Translations under genes and position numbers: made by a program | Notes under the pieces: model-generated | What the model saw: only the letters and a program-made list of their open reading frames with translations | Databases searched by the model: none | Told to the model about the DNA's origin: nothing | Part shown: piece by piece, positions 53,218 to 61,278 of the stretch | How positions within the stretch are numbered: the first letter of the stretch is position 1 | How the letters are laid out: each line of letters starts with the position of its first letter | DNA from: M0108 sp044228795 | GTDB lineage: Bacteria; Pseudomonadota; Gammaproteobacteria; Chromatiales; Chromatiaceae | Direction of reading: 5' to 3' | Assembly: GCA_044228795.1 (NCBI GenBank) | Contig: JBGAUE010000016.1 | Span: forward strand, 1 to 64,000 | DNA length: 64,000 bases

Positions 53218-53712
53218 ATGTATAAGTTGATCCTGGTTTTTGGCCTGGTCGCCGGCCTCATAGCCGGTCAGGCCTTGGGGGGCGAGGAGATCGGCAGCGT
53301 CAGCACCCGCTTCAAGATGTTGGGCCCCAATGACAAGATCGTGGTCGAGGTCTTCGATGATGAGGACGTGCCGGGGGTGGCCTGTTATCTGAGTCGGGCC
53401 AAGACGGGTGGCATCTCGGGGGCCGTGGGCGTTGCCGAGGATACTGCCGACGCCTCCATCGCCTGTCGCCAGATTGGACCGATCAAGCTCGGAGAGGCGA
53501 TCCGCTTGGGGCAGATGGACGGGGACGAGGTCTTCAAGAAACGCACCTCCCTCGTCTTCAAGTCTATGCAGGTGGTGCGATTCTTTGATGCCAAACGCCA
53601 GGTGCTGGTCTATCTGACCTACAGCGACCGCATCATCGAGGGTTCACCCAAGAACAGTATCTCGGTGGTGCCGATCCAGCCCTGGCCGGGGGCCGTCACG
53701 GGCGGGAATTGA
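53218..53712 (+). CDS. creA: CreA family periplasmic protein
   Basis: A 164-residue exported protein of the CreA family. The signal peptide MYKLILVFGLVAGLIAGQALG is followed by the conserved GEEIGSVSTRFKMLGPNDKIVVEVFDDE, GVACYLSRAKTGG and FKKRTSLVFKSMQVVRFFD blocks. The function is unknown despite wide conservation. ATG 53218 is preceded by AGGA at a good distance; the frame is open back into the upstream oxidoreductase gene. It is convergent with proB, 27 bp apart. Confidence 0.92.
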   Translation: MYKLILVFGLVAGLIAGQALGGEEIGSVSTRFKMLGPNDKIVVEVFDDEDVPGVACYLSRAKTGGISGAVGVAEDTADASIACRQIGPIKLGEAIRLGQMDGDEVFKKRTSLVFKSMQVVRFFDAKRQVLVYLTYSDRIIEGSPKNSISVVPIQPWPGAVTGGN

Positions 53713-53739
53713 GCCCCGAATCCTTCGGACCAGGGCGCC

Positions 53740-54864
53740 TCAGACCAGCACCAGATTGTCGCGGTGAATCAATTCGGCGTCGTTGAGATAGCCAAGGATA
53801 GACTCGAACCTCAAGCTCGGCTGGCCCTTGATCCGGTCCGCCTCCTGGGCGTTGTAGTTGACCAGACCGCGCGCGACCTCGCGGCCGTCCGGATCCAGGC
53901 AGGCCACCACCTCCCCGCGCTCGAAGCCCCCGGTGACGGCGGTGACCCCGACTGCCAGCAAGCTTGTGCCCTGGGTGCGCAGGGCGCGCACGGCGCCTTG
54001 ATCGAGGGTGAGGCGGCCGCGTACCACCAGATGGCCGGCAAGCCATTGCTTACGGGCCGCCTCGGGCTCCTGCACGGGTGACAGCAGGGTGCCGACTGTC
54101 TCCCCCGCCCGCAGTCGCGTCAACACCTCCGGGCCACGGCCGGGGGCGATGACGGTGGGGGTGCCGGATCGGGCCGCCAGTCGCGCCGCCCGCACCTTGG
54201 TGACCATGCCGCCGAGGCCTAGCCCGCTGGCGCTGCCGCCCGCGACGGCGTCGAGAAAGGGGTCATCGACCCGGGTTTGGGGAATGAGACTGGCCTCGGT
54301 GGAAAAACGTGGGTCCCGGTCGAAGAGACCGTCCTGATCCGTGAGCAGTACCAGCAGGTCCGCCTCGATGAGATTCGCCACCAGGGCCGCTAGGGTGTCG
54401 TTATCGCCAAAGCGCAACTCATCCGTGGCGACGGTATCATTCTCGTTGATGACGGGGATGACGCCAAGGGACAGCAGGGTGCACAAGGTGGTGCGGGCGT
54501 TGAGGTAGCGGTGGCGATTGATGAGGTCGTCACGGGTCAGCAGGATCTGGGCGGTGCGCAGGCCGCGCTTGTCGAAGCAGTCTTCGTAGGCGCGGATCAA
54601 GCCCATCTGACCGATAGCCGCCGCCGCCTGGAGTTCGTGCAGGGTTTTGGGGCGACGCTTCCAGCCCATACGGGCCATGCCCTCGGCCACGGCGCCGGAG
54701 GACACCAACACCAGATCGGCACCGCTCCGGCGCAGCTCGGTCATCTGGTCGACCCAGGGTGCCATGACCGCGCGGTTGAGGCCCTGGCCGTCGCTGGTGA
54801 GCAAGGCGCTGCCGATCTTGATCACCCAGCGCCGGGTGGCGGGCATATGGTCTCGGGTTATCAT
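53740..54864 (-). CDS. proB: Glutamate 5-kinase
   Basis: The first step of proline synthesis, phosphorylating glutamate. The 374 residues comprise an amino-acid kinase domain (RWVIKIGSALLT, LVSSGAVAEGM, INENDTVATDELRFGDND, LLTDQDGLFDRDPR, GLGLGGMVTKVRAA) and a C-terminal PUA domain (from about residue 280, GRLTLDQGAVRAL). ATG 54864 is chosen because AGG is well placed; in-frame codons extend upstream to TTG 54912. It follows obgE by 44 bp, as in many gammaproteobacteria. Confidence 0.95.
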   Translation of the reverse strand: MITRDHMPATRRWVIKIGSALLTSDGQGLNRAVMAPWVDQMTELRRSGADLVLVSSGAVAEGMARMGWKRRPKTLHELQAAAAIGQMGLIRAYEDCFDKRGLRTAQILLTRDDLINRHRYLNARTTLCTLLSLGVIPVINENDTVATDELRFGDNDTLAALVANLIEADLLVLLTDQDGLFDRDPRFSTEASLIPQTRVDDPFLDAVAGGSASGLGLGGMVTKVRAARLAARSGTPTVIAPGRGPEVLTRLRAGETVGTLLSPVQEPEAARKQWLAGHLVVRGRLTLDQGAVRALRTQGTSLLAVGVTAVTGGFERGEVVACLDPDGREVARGLVNYNAQEADRIKGQPSLRFESILGYLNDAELIHRDNLVLV

Positions 54865-54908
54865 CTTGGCCTGTTCAGCTTGGGGATGGGCTTCGGGAAG
54901 AATGGGAA

Positions 54909-55982
54909 TCAACCCAGGGGATGCCAGTCGTCCTCCGCGGCTGCCGTCTCGGCCCCGGAGCGTTCGGCCAGCCGCACGGTCTCCAGCCGCGTCATCAGGT
55001 CCGCCATCAGTTCATTCGTGCCGGCACCGGTGAGGGCGGAGATACCGTAAACGGGGCCCGTCCAGCCGAGGTCCGCCAGGAGCCGGATGCGACGGTCCTC
55101 GTAGTCCGCTGCCGCCAGCAGGTCGCGCTTATTGAGGACCAGCCAGCGTTCCTTGTCCATCAGGCCCTCCCCATAGAGGGACAGCTCGCGCTCGATCTTG
55201 CGTACCTCCTCCACTGGGTCCAGGCCCTCATCGAGGGGGGCGATGTCCACCAGATGCAGCAACAGCCGGGTACGCGCCAGATGGCGCAGGAAGCGCAGGC
55301 CGAGCCCGGCGCCATCGGCGGCGCCCTCGATGATGCCTGGAATGTCGGCAATGACAAAGCTGTGATCCTGGCCGAGCCGCACCACGCCCAGGTGAGGTTG
55401 CAGGGTCGTGAAGGGGTAGTCGGCCACTCGCGGGGTGGCGCTGGAGACCTGGCGAATGAGGCTCGATTTACCCGCATTGGGAAAGCCTAACAGGCCCACA
55501 TCGGCCAGCAGGATGAGCTCCAGACGTAACTCGCGGGTCTCGCCCAGGGTGCCGGGGGTCCATTGGCGCGGTGTCCGGTTGATGCTGGATTTGAAGCGGG
55601 CATTGCCAATGCCGTGGAAGCCCCCTTGGGCGACGGTGAGGCGTTGGCCCTCCAGGCATAGATCGCCGTACTGATCGCCGGTTTCCTCGTCCCAGACCCG
55701 GGTGCCTACCGGGACGCGAATGACCAGATCTTCGCCTTTGCGGCCCTTCTTGTCACTGCCCATGCCGTTCTTGCCGCGCTGGGCCCGGAAGGTGCGCTGG
55801 AAGCGTAGATCCACCAAGGTGTTCAGATTGTTATCGGCCACCAGGTGGATGCTGCCGCCATCGCCCCCATCGCCGCCGTTCGGTCCCCCCTTGGGAATGA
55901 ACTTCTCGCGCCGGAAACTGACGCAGCCATCGCCCCCATCACCGGCCTGGACGCGGATGCGGACCTCGTCAACAAATTTCAT
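54909..55982 (-). CDS. obgE: GTPase ObgE (CgtA)
   Basis: A ribosome-associated GTPase in 50S assembly and stress control. The 357 residues have a glycine-rich Obg fold (about 1-158, with GGDGGDGGSIHLVAD and KKGRKGEDLVIRVPVGT) and a G domain with P-loop GFPNAGKSSLI, DIPGIIEGA and the NKRD specificity motif. It lies downstream of rplU-rpmA, but a strong terminator separates them, so obgE expression probably depends on readthrough or its own promoter. Confidence 0.96.
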   Translation of the reverse strand: MKFVDEVRIRVQAGDGGDGCVSFRREKFIPKGGPNGGDGGDGGSIHLVADNNLNTLVDLRFQRTFRAQRGKNGMGSDKKGRKGEDLVIRVPVGTRVWDEETGDQYGDLCLEGQRLTVAQGGFHGIGNARFKSSINRTPRQWTPGTLGETRELRLELILLADVGLLGFPNAGKSSLIRQVSSATPRVADYPFTTLQPHLGVVRLGQDHSFVIADIPGIIEGAADGAGLGLRFLRHLARTRLLLHLVDIAPLDEGLDPVEEVRKIERELSLYGEGLMDKERWLVLNKRDLLAAADYEDRRIRLLADLGWTGPVYGISALTGAGTNELMADLMTRLETVRLAERSGAETAAAEDDWHPLG

Positions 55983-56044
55983 CGGCAGCAGGGCCCTGGT
56001 TCATGATGGCGGGTCGGAACGGGTTCCGGGCGATCCTGAAACGC

Positions 56045-56074
56045 AAAAAGCCTCGCCGACGGGCGAGGCTTTTT
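56045..56074 (-). terminator. Rho-independent terminator between rpmA and obgE
   Basis: AAAAA-GCCTCGCC (56045-56057), GACG loop, GGCGAGGC-TTTTT (56062-56074). The 8-bp GC stem is extended by a perfect A5/T5 flank, so it can work in both directions. It ends the rplU-rpmA transcript 26 bp after the rpmA stop. Confidence 0.9.
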
Positions 56075-56099
56075 GGGGAGGACCTGGGTGAAGTGGTTC

Positions 56100-56357
56100 T
56101 CAGAGGCCGTCAACCATGATGTATTTGCGATTGTTGGGCCCCTTGACCTGAAAGCGAACGTGGCCATCCGTCAGGGCGAAGAGGGTGTGGTCACGGCCAC
56201 AGCCGACGTTGGTACCATTGCGAAACTTGGTGCCGCGCTGGCGAACGATGATGCCGCCGGCGTTGATACGCTGGCCGCCGTAAACCTTGACACCAAGACG
56301 CTTGGACTCCGAATCGCGACCGTTGCGAGAACTGCCGCCTGCTTTTTTATGTGCCAT
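56100..56357 (-). CDS. rpmA: 50S ribosomal protein L27
   Basis: An 85-residue ribosomal protein whose flexible N-terminus reaches the peptidyl-transferase centre. It starts MAHKKAGGSSRNGRDSESKR, with GGQRINAGGIIVRQRG and the standard end. It lies 13 bp after rplU in the usual operon. Confidence 0.97.
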   Translation of the reverse strand: MAHKKAGGSSRNGRDSESKRLGVKVYGGQRINAGGIIVRQRGTKFRNGTNVGCGRDHTLFALTDGHVRFQVKGPNNRKYIMVDGL

Positions 56358-56370
56358 GCCTGTGCTCTCC

Positions 56371-56685
56371 TCAGCCCGCGCTGATGCTGGTTACGGTCAG
56401 TTCCGTGTAGGACTGGCGGTGACCCGCGCGCTTCAAATGATGCTTGCGCCGACGAAACTTGACGATCTTGACCTTGGGGCCGCGTCCATGGCCCTTGACC
56501 TTGGCCATGACCCTGCCTTCTTCCAGGTAAGGCTTGCCAAGGGCGATCTGGTCGCCATTGGCCACCATGAGCACCTTGTCGAGCGCAATGTCGGCGCCAT
56601 CCTCGACCGACAACTTCTCGACCTTGATGGTGTCGCCCTCGGCGACCCGGTACTGTTTGCCACCGGTTTGAATGACCGCGTACAT
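56371..56685 (-). CDS. rplU: 50S ribosomal protein L21
   Basis: A 104-residue 23S-binding ribosomal protein. It starts at ATG 56685 (MYAVIQTGGKQYRV, with GGGGAAGG upstream) rather than the longer open frame from 56712. The VKFRRRKHHLKRAGHRQSYTEL block is the family signature. It is first in the rplU-rpmA operon, with its own promoter about 75 bp upstream. Confidence 0.97.
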   Translation of the reverse strand: MYAVIQTGGKQYRVAEGDTIKVEKLSVEDGADIALDKVLMVANGDQIALGKPYLEEGRVMAKVKGHGRGPKVKIVKFRRRKHHLKRAGHRQSYTELTVTSISAG

Positions 56686-56755
56686 GTGAATGCCTTCCCC
56701 AGCAGTGACCATTGTCTGCCTCCCGTGACAGCGGGCGGCTAACCAAAGACGTGGA

Positions 56756-56785
56756 ATGATAGCCGTTGGTCTCGGTTCGAGTCAA
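56756..56785 (-). promoter_or_regulatory. Candidate sigma-70 promoter of rplU-rpmA
   Basis: On the minus strand TTGACT (56780-56785, five of six) and TATCAT (56756-56761, five of six) are separated by 18 bp. It is well placed about 70 bp upstream of the rplU start codon. Nothing coding is seen between this promoter and the ispB promoter. Confidence 0.65.
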
Positions 56786-56959
56786 ACATTCCCTTGAGGT
56801 CGCCTACGAGATCCGTTCGATGGGGGAATGGCTGATCCGCACCCGCTTGAAAAATGTCATAAGTTGATCGAAGAACTCGCATTAGGACCGCCGTGGCCGG
56901 GCTTACGACACCCGGTGCGGGAAGCCTCGCCCTAACCCCGCCTGAATCTGCCATTAATC

Positions 56960-56988
56960 TTGACAGGCCTGGCGGCTATCCCTAGGAT
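56960..56988 (+). promoter_or_regulatory. Candidate sigma-70 promoter of ispB
   Basis: A perfect TTGACA (56960-56965), an exact 17-bp spacer and TAGGAT (56983-56988, four of six). Transcription would start near 56995, about 30 bp before the ispB ATG, and could continue into the tRNA gene. Confidence 0.65.
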
Positions 56989-57024
56989 CTGGTGTCCTTT
57001 TTGTAACCGTCGATCTCGCCGCAT

Positions 57025-57993
57025 ATGTCCTTGAATGAAATTCGGGGCCCCGTCGCCGTGGACCTGCGGGCGGTGGATGAGCTCATCCTGCGCCGTCTCC
57101 AGTCCGATGTCGCCCTGATTAACCAAATTGGGCACTATATCGTTAACAGTGGGGGTAAGCGCCTGCGCCCACTGGGTGTACTGTTGAGCGCGCGTGCTTG
57201 TGGTTACGCCGGTGACCGTCACGTCGATCTGGCAGCCGTCATTGAGTTCATTCATACCGCGACCCTGCTTCACGATGACGTGGTGGATGGCTCCGATCAG
57301 CGCCGTCACCGCAACACGGCTAATGCGGTCTGGGGGAACGCCGCCAGTGTTCTGGTGGGTGACTTCCTCTATTCCCGCTCCTTCGAAATGATGGTGGATG
57401 TGGGCTCCATGCGGGTCATGGACATCCTCTCCCATGCCACCAGCCGCATCTCCGAGGGCGAGGTGCTGCAGTTGTTGAACTGCAACGACGCCGATACTAC
57501 CGAGGCGCGTTACATGGAGGTTATCGAGCGCAAGACGGCGACTCTGTTCCAGGCTGGCACCCGCATCGGCGCGGTGCTGGCCGCTTCCCCTACCGAGATC
57601 GAGATGGCCATGGCTGATTATGGACATCATCTGGGGGTTGCCTTCCAGTTGGTCGACGATGCCCTCGACTATCGGGCCAAGGGCGAGGAGTTGGGTAAGA
57701 ATCTGGGCGACGACCTGGCTGAGGGCAAGCCTACCCTGCCCGTGATCCGCGCCTTAGCGGTCGGTACACCGGAACAGCGTGCCCTGCTGCGCAAGGCCAT
57801 CGAGAACGGCGGGCGCGAACGCATCGCCGAGGTCGCGGCCGTAATTGATTCGACAGATGGCATTGAGTACACTATATCGCTTGCTCGCCGACACGCAGCC
57901 TCCGCCAAACAGGCGGTTACCCTGCTTCCCGAATCGGCGCAGCGCGCGTCGCTGGAAATGATGGTCGATTTCGCCGTCGCGCGCACTTATTGA
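57025..57993 (+). CDS. ispB: Octaprenyl diphosphate synthase (polyprenyl synthase)
   Basis: Builds the long prenyl tail of ubiquinone or menaquinone from farnesyl diphosphate and isopentenyl diphosphate. The 322 residues include GGKRLRP, the first aspartate-rich motif LLHDDVVDGSDQRR, GDFLYSRSF and the second motif QLVDDALDY. Small residues before the first motif fit a long-chain product. It lies divergent from rplU-rpmA-obgE, the standard gammaproteobacterial arrangement. The stop codon is immediately followed by a tRNA gene. Confidence 0.95.
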   Translation: MSLNEIRGPVAVDLRAVDELILRRLQSDVALINQIGHYIVNSGGKRLRPLGVLLSARACGYAGDRHVDLAAVIEFIHTATLLHDDVVDGSDQRRHRNTANAVWGNAASVLVGDFLYSRSFEMMVDVGSMRVMDILSHATSRISEGEVLQLLNCNDADTTEARYMEVIERKTATLFQAGTRIGAVLAASPTEIEMAMADYGHHLGVAFQLVDDALDYRAKGEELGKNLGDDLAEGKPTLPVIRALAVGTPEQRALLRKAIENGGRERIAEVAAVIDSTDGIEYTISLARRHAASAKQAVTLLPESAQRASLEMMVDFAVARTY

Positions 57994-58070
57994 CGGGGTG
58001 TAGCTCAGCCTGGTAGAGCACTACGTTCGGGACGTAGGGGCCGGAGGTTCGAATCCTCTCACCCCGACCA
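57994..58070 (+). tRNA. tRNA-Pro (anticodon CGG)
   Basis: A 77-base cloverleaf. The acceptor stem is CGGGGTG paired with CACCCCG, the D-arm starts TAGCTCAGCC, the anticodon stem CTACG/CGTAG holds loop TTCGGGA with CGG at positions 34-36 (reads CCG, proline), and the T-arm GGAGG-TTCGAAT-CCTCT is followed by discriminator A and an encoded CCA. It begins at the base right after the ispB stop codon, so it is probably processed from the ispB transcript. The 245 bases after it hold no gene. Confidence 0.96.
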
Positions 58071-58315
58071 AATTCATCCTCCCTGCCTACTTCACGATCT
58101 CCGCAACGTTCGGGAGCTATTGATTGTTCCTGGCAATCTTGCGGGTATCAATTCCAGTCTCACCTGCCCTCCGATAGTCCTGCCATGACCCTGGTCAGAC
58201 CTACCCATGTCAGCGGAAGGGGCGCGGGTTCGGGGGTGTAAGCGGGGATGCTGGCCATCCATCGCCAGAATTTCCGTGTACTTGCCACCTATTGGCCCTA
58301 TCCTTAAGGGACTTT

Positions 58316-59566
58316 ATGGTTATTCGAGCCCCTAGTGTCATGACAAAGACCCCCCTGCTCGCGTTTTTGCTTTCGCTTTTGATTGGGGGTCTCGCCCTGC
58401 CTCCCCGTTCTGGACAGGCGGCCAGTGATGCTATTACCCAGGTGCTGGCATTGAAGGATGCCAGCCTCATCCTTGAGGTTGACGACAAGGTGCCTATTGC
58501 CCACCTGGCGGACCAGCCCATGATTCCGGCCTCGACCATGAAGGTGGTGACGGCCCTGGCAGCCATTCAGCGCTGGGGGCTGGATCATCATTTCCACACA
58601 GATTTTTCTATCCTGGATGGCTGGCTTTGGGTTGAAGCTGGAGATCCCTATCTGGTCTCCGAAGAATTAGATCGCCTGGTGGCGGGCCTTAAGGGCAAGG
58701 GCCTGCGTTCGGTGGCGGGCATCGGGCTGGATGACGGGCTCTTCGCGCCGGGTCTGACTATCGATGGGCGCTCATCCACTGATAACCCTTACGATGCCCC
58801 GGTGACGGCCCTGGCGATCAATTTCAACACCCTGGCCCTGGCTAAGGAGGCTGGTAAGGTCCTGAGCGGCGAGGCTCAGACCCCCCTGACGTCCCTAGGG
58901 CGAGAGATTGGCGTGCGGTTGGGGTCAGGCAAGCACCGGATCAACCTCAAGGATCGGGAGACGGCCCTGCGCTATTTCGGCGAGATGTTGACGACCAAGC
59001 TAGAAACCGCCGGGATCACGGTGAAGGGTGGTGTTCGCTTCGGCCAGGTTCCAGCAGGGGCCAAGCCGATCTATCGGCATGAGAATAGCCGGAATTTGCG
59101 CGAGGTCCTGACTTCGATGCTGGAGTACTCCAATAATTTCATCGCCAATTACCTCTTTGTGATGTTGGGGGGCAAGGAGGGTCAACGGGGATTGGATATG
59201 GCTAAGGCTCAACAGGCCGCCCGGAAGTGGGTGGACAAGGAATTTCACTGGCGTGATTACCGGATTGAGGATGGTGCCGGCTTGTCCCGCGCCAATCGTC
59301 TCAGCGCTCGCCAGTTGCTGGAGGCAGTGAAGGCTTTTGCGCCCTACCGCGACTTACTCCCGGCGCATGAGGGTGTGGTCAGGGCCAAGACGGGAACCCT
59401 CAAGGGGGTGAGTACCTATGCCGGTTTCCTTCGGCGTGATGGCCAGTGGGAGCCTTTCGCCCTCATGATCAACCAGCCGGTGGCCTATAATCTGCGTCTG
59501 GAGGTCGCTGATACCCTGGCGCGGGCCCCCGATGTTTCCCGCTATTGCCCAGGTTCCAAGTGTTGA
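58316..59566 (+). CDS. dacB: D-alanyl-D-alanine carboxypeptidase/endopeptidase (PBP4, S13 family)
   Basis: A periplasmic class C penicillin-binding protein that trims or cleaves peptide cross-links. The 416 residues include a signal peptide (about 10-36), the Ser73-xx-Lys76 motif (PASTMK), SNN (LEYSNNFIANYLF) and KTG (RAKTGTLKGVS), with the large inserted domain typical of family S13 between the first two. ATG 58316 is chosen because AAGGGA is four bases upstream; ATG 58340 is another candidate. The lipoprotein protease gene follows after 15 bp. Confidence 0.92.
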   Translation: MVIRAPSVMTKTPLLAFLLSLLIGGLALPPRSGQAASDAITQVLALKDASLILEVDDKVPIAHLADQPMIPASTMKVVTALAAIQRWGLDHHFHTDFSILDGWLWVEAGDPYLVSEELDRLVAGLKGKGLRSVAGIGLDDGLFAPGLTIDGRSSTDNPYDAPVTALAINFNTLALAKEAGKVLSGEAQTPLTSLGREIGVRLGSGKHRINLKDRETALRYFGEMLTTKLETAGITVKGGVRFGQVPAGAKPIYRHENSRNLREVLTSMLEYSNNFIANYLFVMLGGKEGQRGLDMAKAQQAARKWVDKEFHWRDYRIEDGAGLSRANRLSARQLLEAVKAFAPYRDLLPAHEGVVRAKTGTLKGVSTYAGFLRRDGQWEPFALMINQPVAYNLRLEVADTLARAPDVSRYCPGSKC

Positions 59567-59581
59567 CCCCGGACCGCCGCC

Positions 59582-60421
59582 ATGATGCCATCCCACCGCC
59601 TTCTCGCCCTGGCTGCCACACTCCTGGCGCTGGCTCTGACCGGCTGCGCTCCCATGCCAACCGCCTCTGTGGTCGGGGGGGGCGGTACGGATACCCTGGA
59701 TGCGCCTTTTCACCGGGGTGGCAATCCGACCCTGGCGCCTCTCCTACGCCAGGTCACGCCCGCGGTGGTGAACGTCGCCGTGGAGACCACTATTCCCCAG
59801 CGCGATCACCCCTTTCTAAGTGATCCCAACTTTCGGCGCTTTCTGGAGACCATGGACATCCCCTTCCCTGAATCTGTGGAAGGTGGGCGGCAGCAGAGCG
59901 TGGGTTCCGGACTTATCGTCGATGCTGCCCAAGGGTATGTGCTGACCAACGCCCATGTCATCAAGGATGCCAGCCGCATTACGGTCACCCTCAAGGATAG
60001 GCGCAGCTTCTCCGCCCGCCTGTTGGGCACGGATAGTGGGGCTGATATTGCCGTGTTGGTCCTGACTTCCGTGCCGCCTGGCCTCTCGGCCTTGCAATTT
60101 GGCGACTCAGACCGGCTGGAGGTGGGCGATTTTGTTCTGGCTATCGGCAACCCCTTTGGCATTGGCCAGACGGTTACGTCCGGTATTGTCAGCGCCCTGG
60201 GGCGGGAAGGCATGGGGGGTGCTGGGGTCGGGGGCCTGATTCAGACCGACGCCTCCATCAATCCCGGCAATTCTGGTGGTCCCCTCATTGACCTGAGTGG
60301 CCAAGTAGTGGGTATCAACACGGCCCTGCTGGGGCCGACGGGCGGCAATGTTGGCATTGGTTTCGCCACTCCCTCCAACCGCGCCCAGGCCGCCCTGCGG
60401 CGGGTGATTGCGAGGCACTGA
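59582..60421 (+). CDS. Lipoprotein DegQ/HtrA-like serine protease without PDZ domain
   Basis: A 279-residue trypsin-like protease. Signal peptide and lipobox LTGC put a lipid anchor on Cys22. The catalytic triad is His125 (LTNAHVIKD), Asp155 (SGADIAVL) and Ser231 (NPGNSGGPL). The protease domain is closest to DegP/DegQ/DegS, but the protein ends soon after the Ser region, so it has no PDZ domain (DegQ has two, DegS one). A role in envelope quality control or processing is likely; substrates are unknown. Only two bases separate it from xthA. Confidence 0.88.
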   Translation: MMPSHRLLALAATLLALALTGCAPMPTASVVGGGGTDTLDAPFHRGGNPTLAPLLRQVTPAVVNVAVETTIPQRDHPFLSDPNFRRFLETMDIPFPESVEGGRQQSVGSGLIVDAAQGYVLTNAHVIKDASRITVTLKDRRSFSARLLGTDSGADIAVLVLTSVPPGLSALQFGDSDRLEVGDFVLAIGNPFGIGQTVTSGIVSALGREGMGGAGVGGLIQTDASINPGNSGGPLIDLSGQVVGINTALLGPTGGNVGIGFATPSNRAQAALRRVIARH

Positions 60422-60423
60422 CC

Positions 60424-61242
60424 ATGTTTAGGATTGTTTCCTTCAATATCAATGGTATCCGTGCCAGGCCCCATCAGTTGCAGGCGCTCAAATCCCGCCT
60501 TGATCCAGATGTTATTGGCCTCCAGGAATCCAAAGTGCAGGACGAGTCATTTCCTCTCGATATTACGGCGGGTCTGGGCTATCACGCTGAATTCCATGGT
60601 CAGAAATCCCATTATGGGGTAGCCCTGCTCAGCAAGGCTGAGCCTTTGGAGATTTCCAAGGGCTTCCCCACGGACCCGATCGAGGCCCAGCGCCGCGTCA
60701 TTACCGGTCGCTATGCCCTGCCTGGTGGCGAGGCGGTCACAGTTATCAACGCCTATTTCCCTCAGGGAGAGGGCCGTGCCAATCCGGTCAAGTTTCCCGC
60801 CAAGCGGCAGTTTTATGCGGATCTGACCGCCTATGTACGCGGGTGTTTCGCTCCGGACCAGAATCTGGTCATCCTCGGCGACATGAACGTGGCCCCCCTG
60901 GATCTGGACATCGGTATAGGCGCGCAAAATGCCAAACGCTGGCTACGGGAAGGCAAGTGCAGTTTTTTGCCCGAGGAGCGGGAATGGCTCGCCACCCTCC
61001 AGAGCTTTGGCCTGGTGGATGCCTTCCGCCTGAAATATCCGGAAATCGATGATCGCTTCAGTTGGTTTGATTACCGCAGCCGTGGTTTTGAGCGCGAACC
61101 CAAGCATGGCTTGCGCATCGACCTGGTGCTGGTCACCGCTTTTCTGGCCGACCGCCTGGTGGATGTGGGTATCGACTACGATATCCGCGCCATGGACAAG
61201 CCTTCCGACCATTGTCCCGTCTGGATCAGCCTCGACCTCTAA
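60424..61242 (+). CDS. xthA: Exodeoxyribonuclease III
   Basis: An AP endonuclease and 3'-5' exonuclease for base-excision repair. The 272 residues include FNINGIRAR, the metal-binding Glu in LQESKVQD, AYFPQGEGR, GDMNVAP and the C-terminal PSDHCPVW with catalytic Asp-His. It is family length. It is probably in one transcript with dacB and the protease gene, and convergent with ptsI. Confidence 0.95.
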   Translation: MFRIVSFNINGIRARPHQLQALKSRLDPDVIGLQESKVQDESFPLDITAGLGYHAEFHGQKSHYGVALLSKAEPLEISKGFPTDPIEAQRRVITGRYALPGGEAVTVINAYFPQGEGRANPVKFPAKRQFYADLTAYVRGCFAPDQNLVILGDMNVAPLDLDIGIGAQNAKRWLREGKCSFLPEEREWLATLQSFGLVDAFRLKYPEIDDRFSWFDYRSRGFEREPKHGLRIDLVLVTAFLADRLVDVGIDYDIRAMDKPSDHCPVWISLDL

Positions 61243-61278
61243 AATTCCCGCACCCGGTCTTGCGCCTCTTGGATGTGA

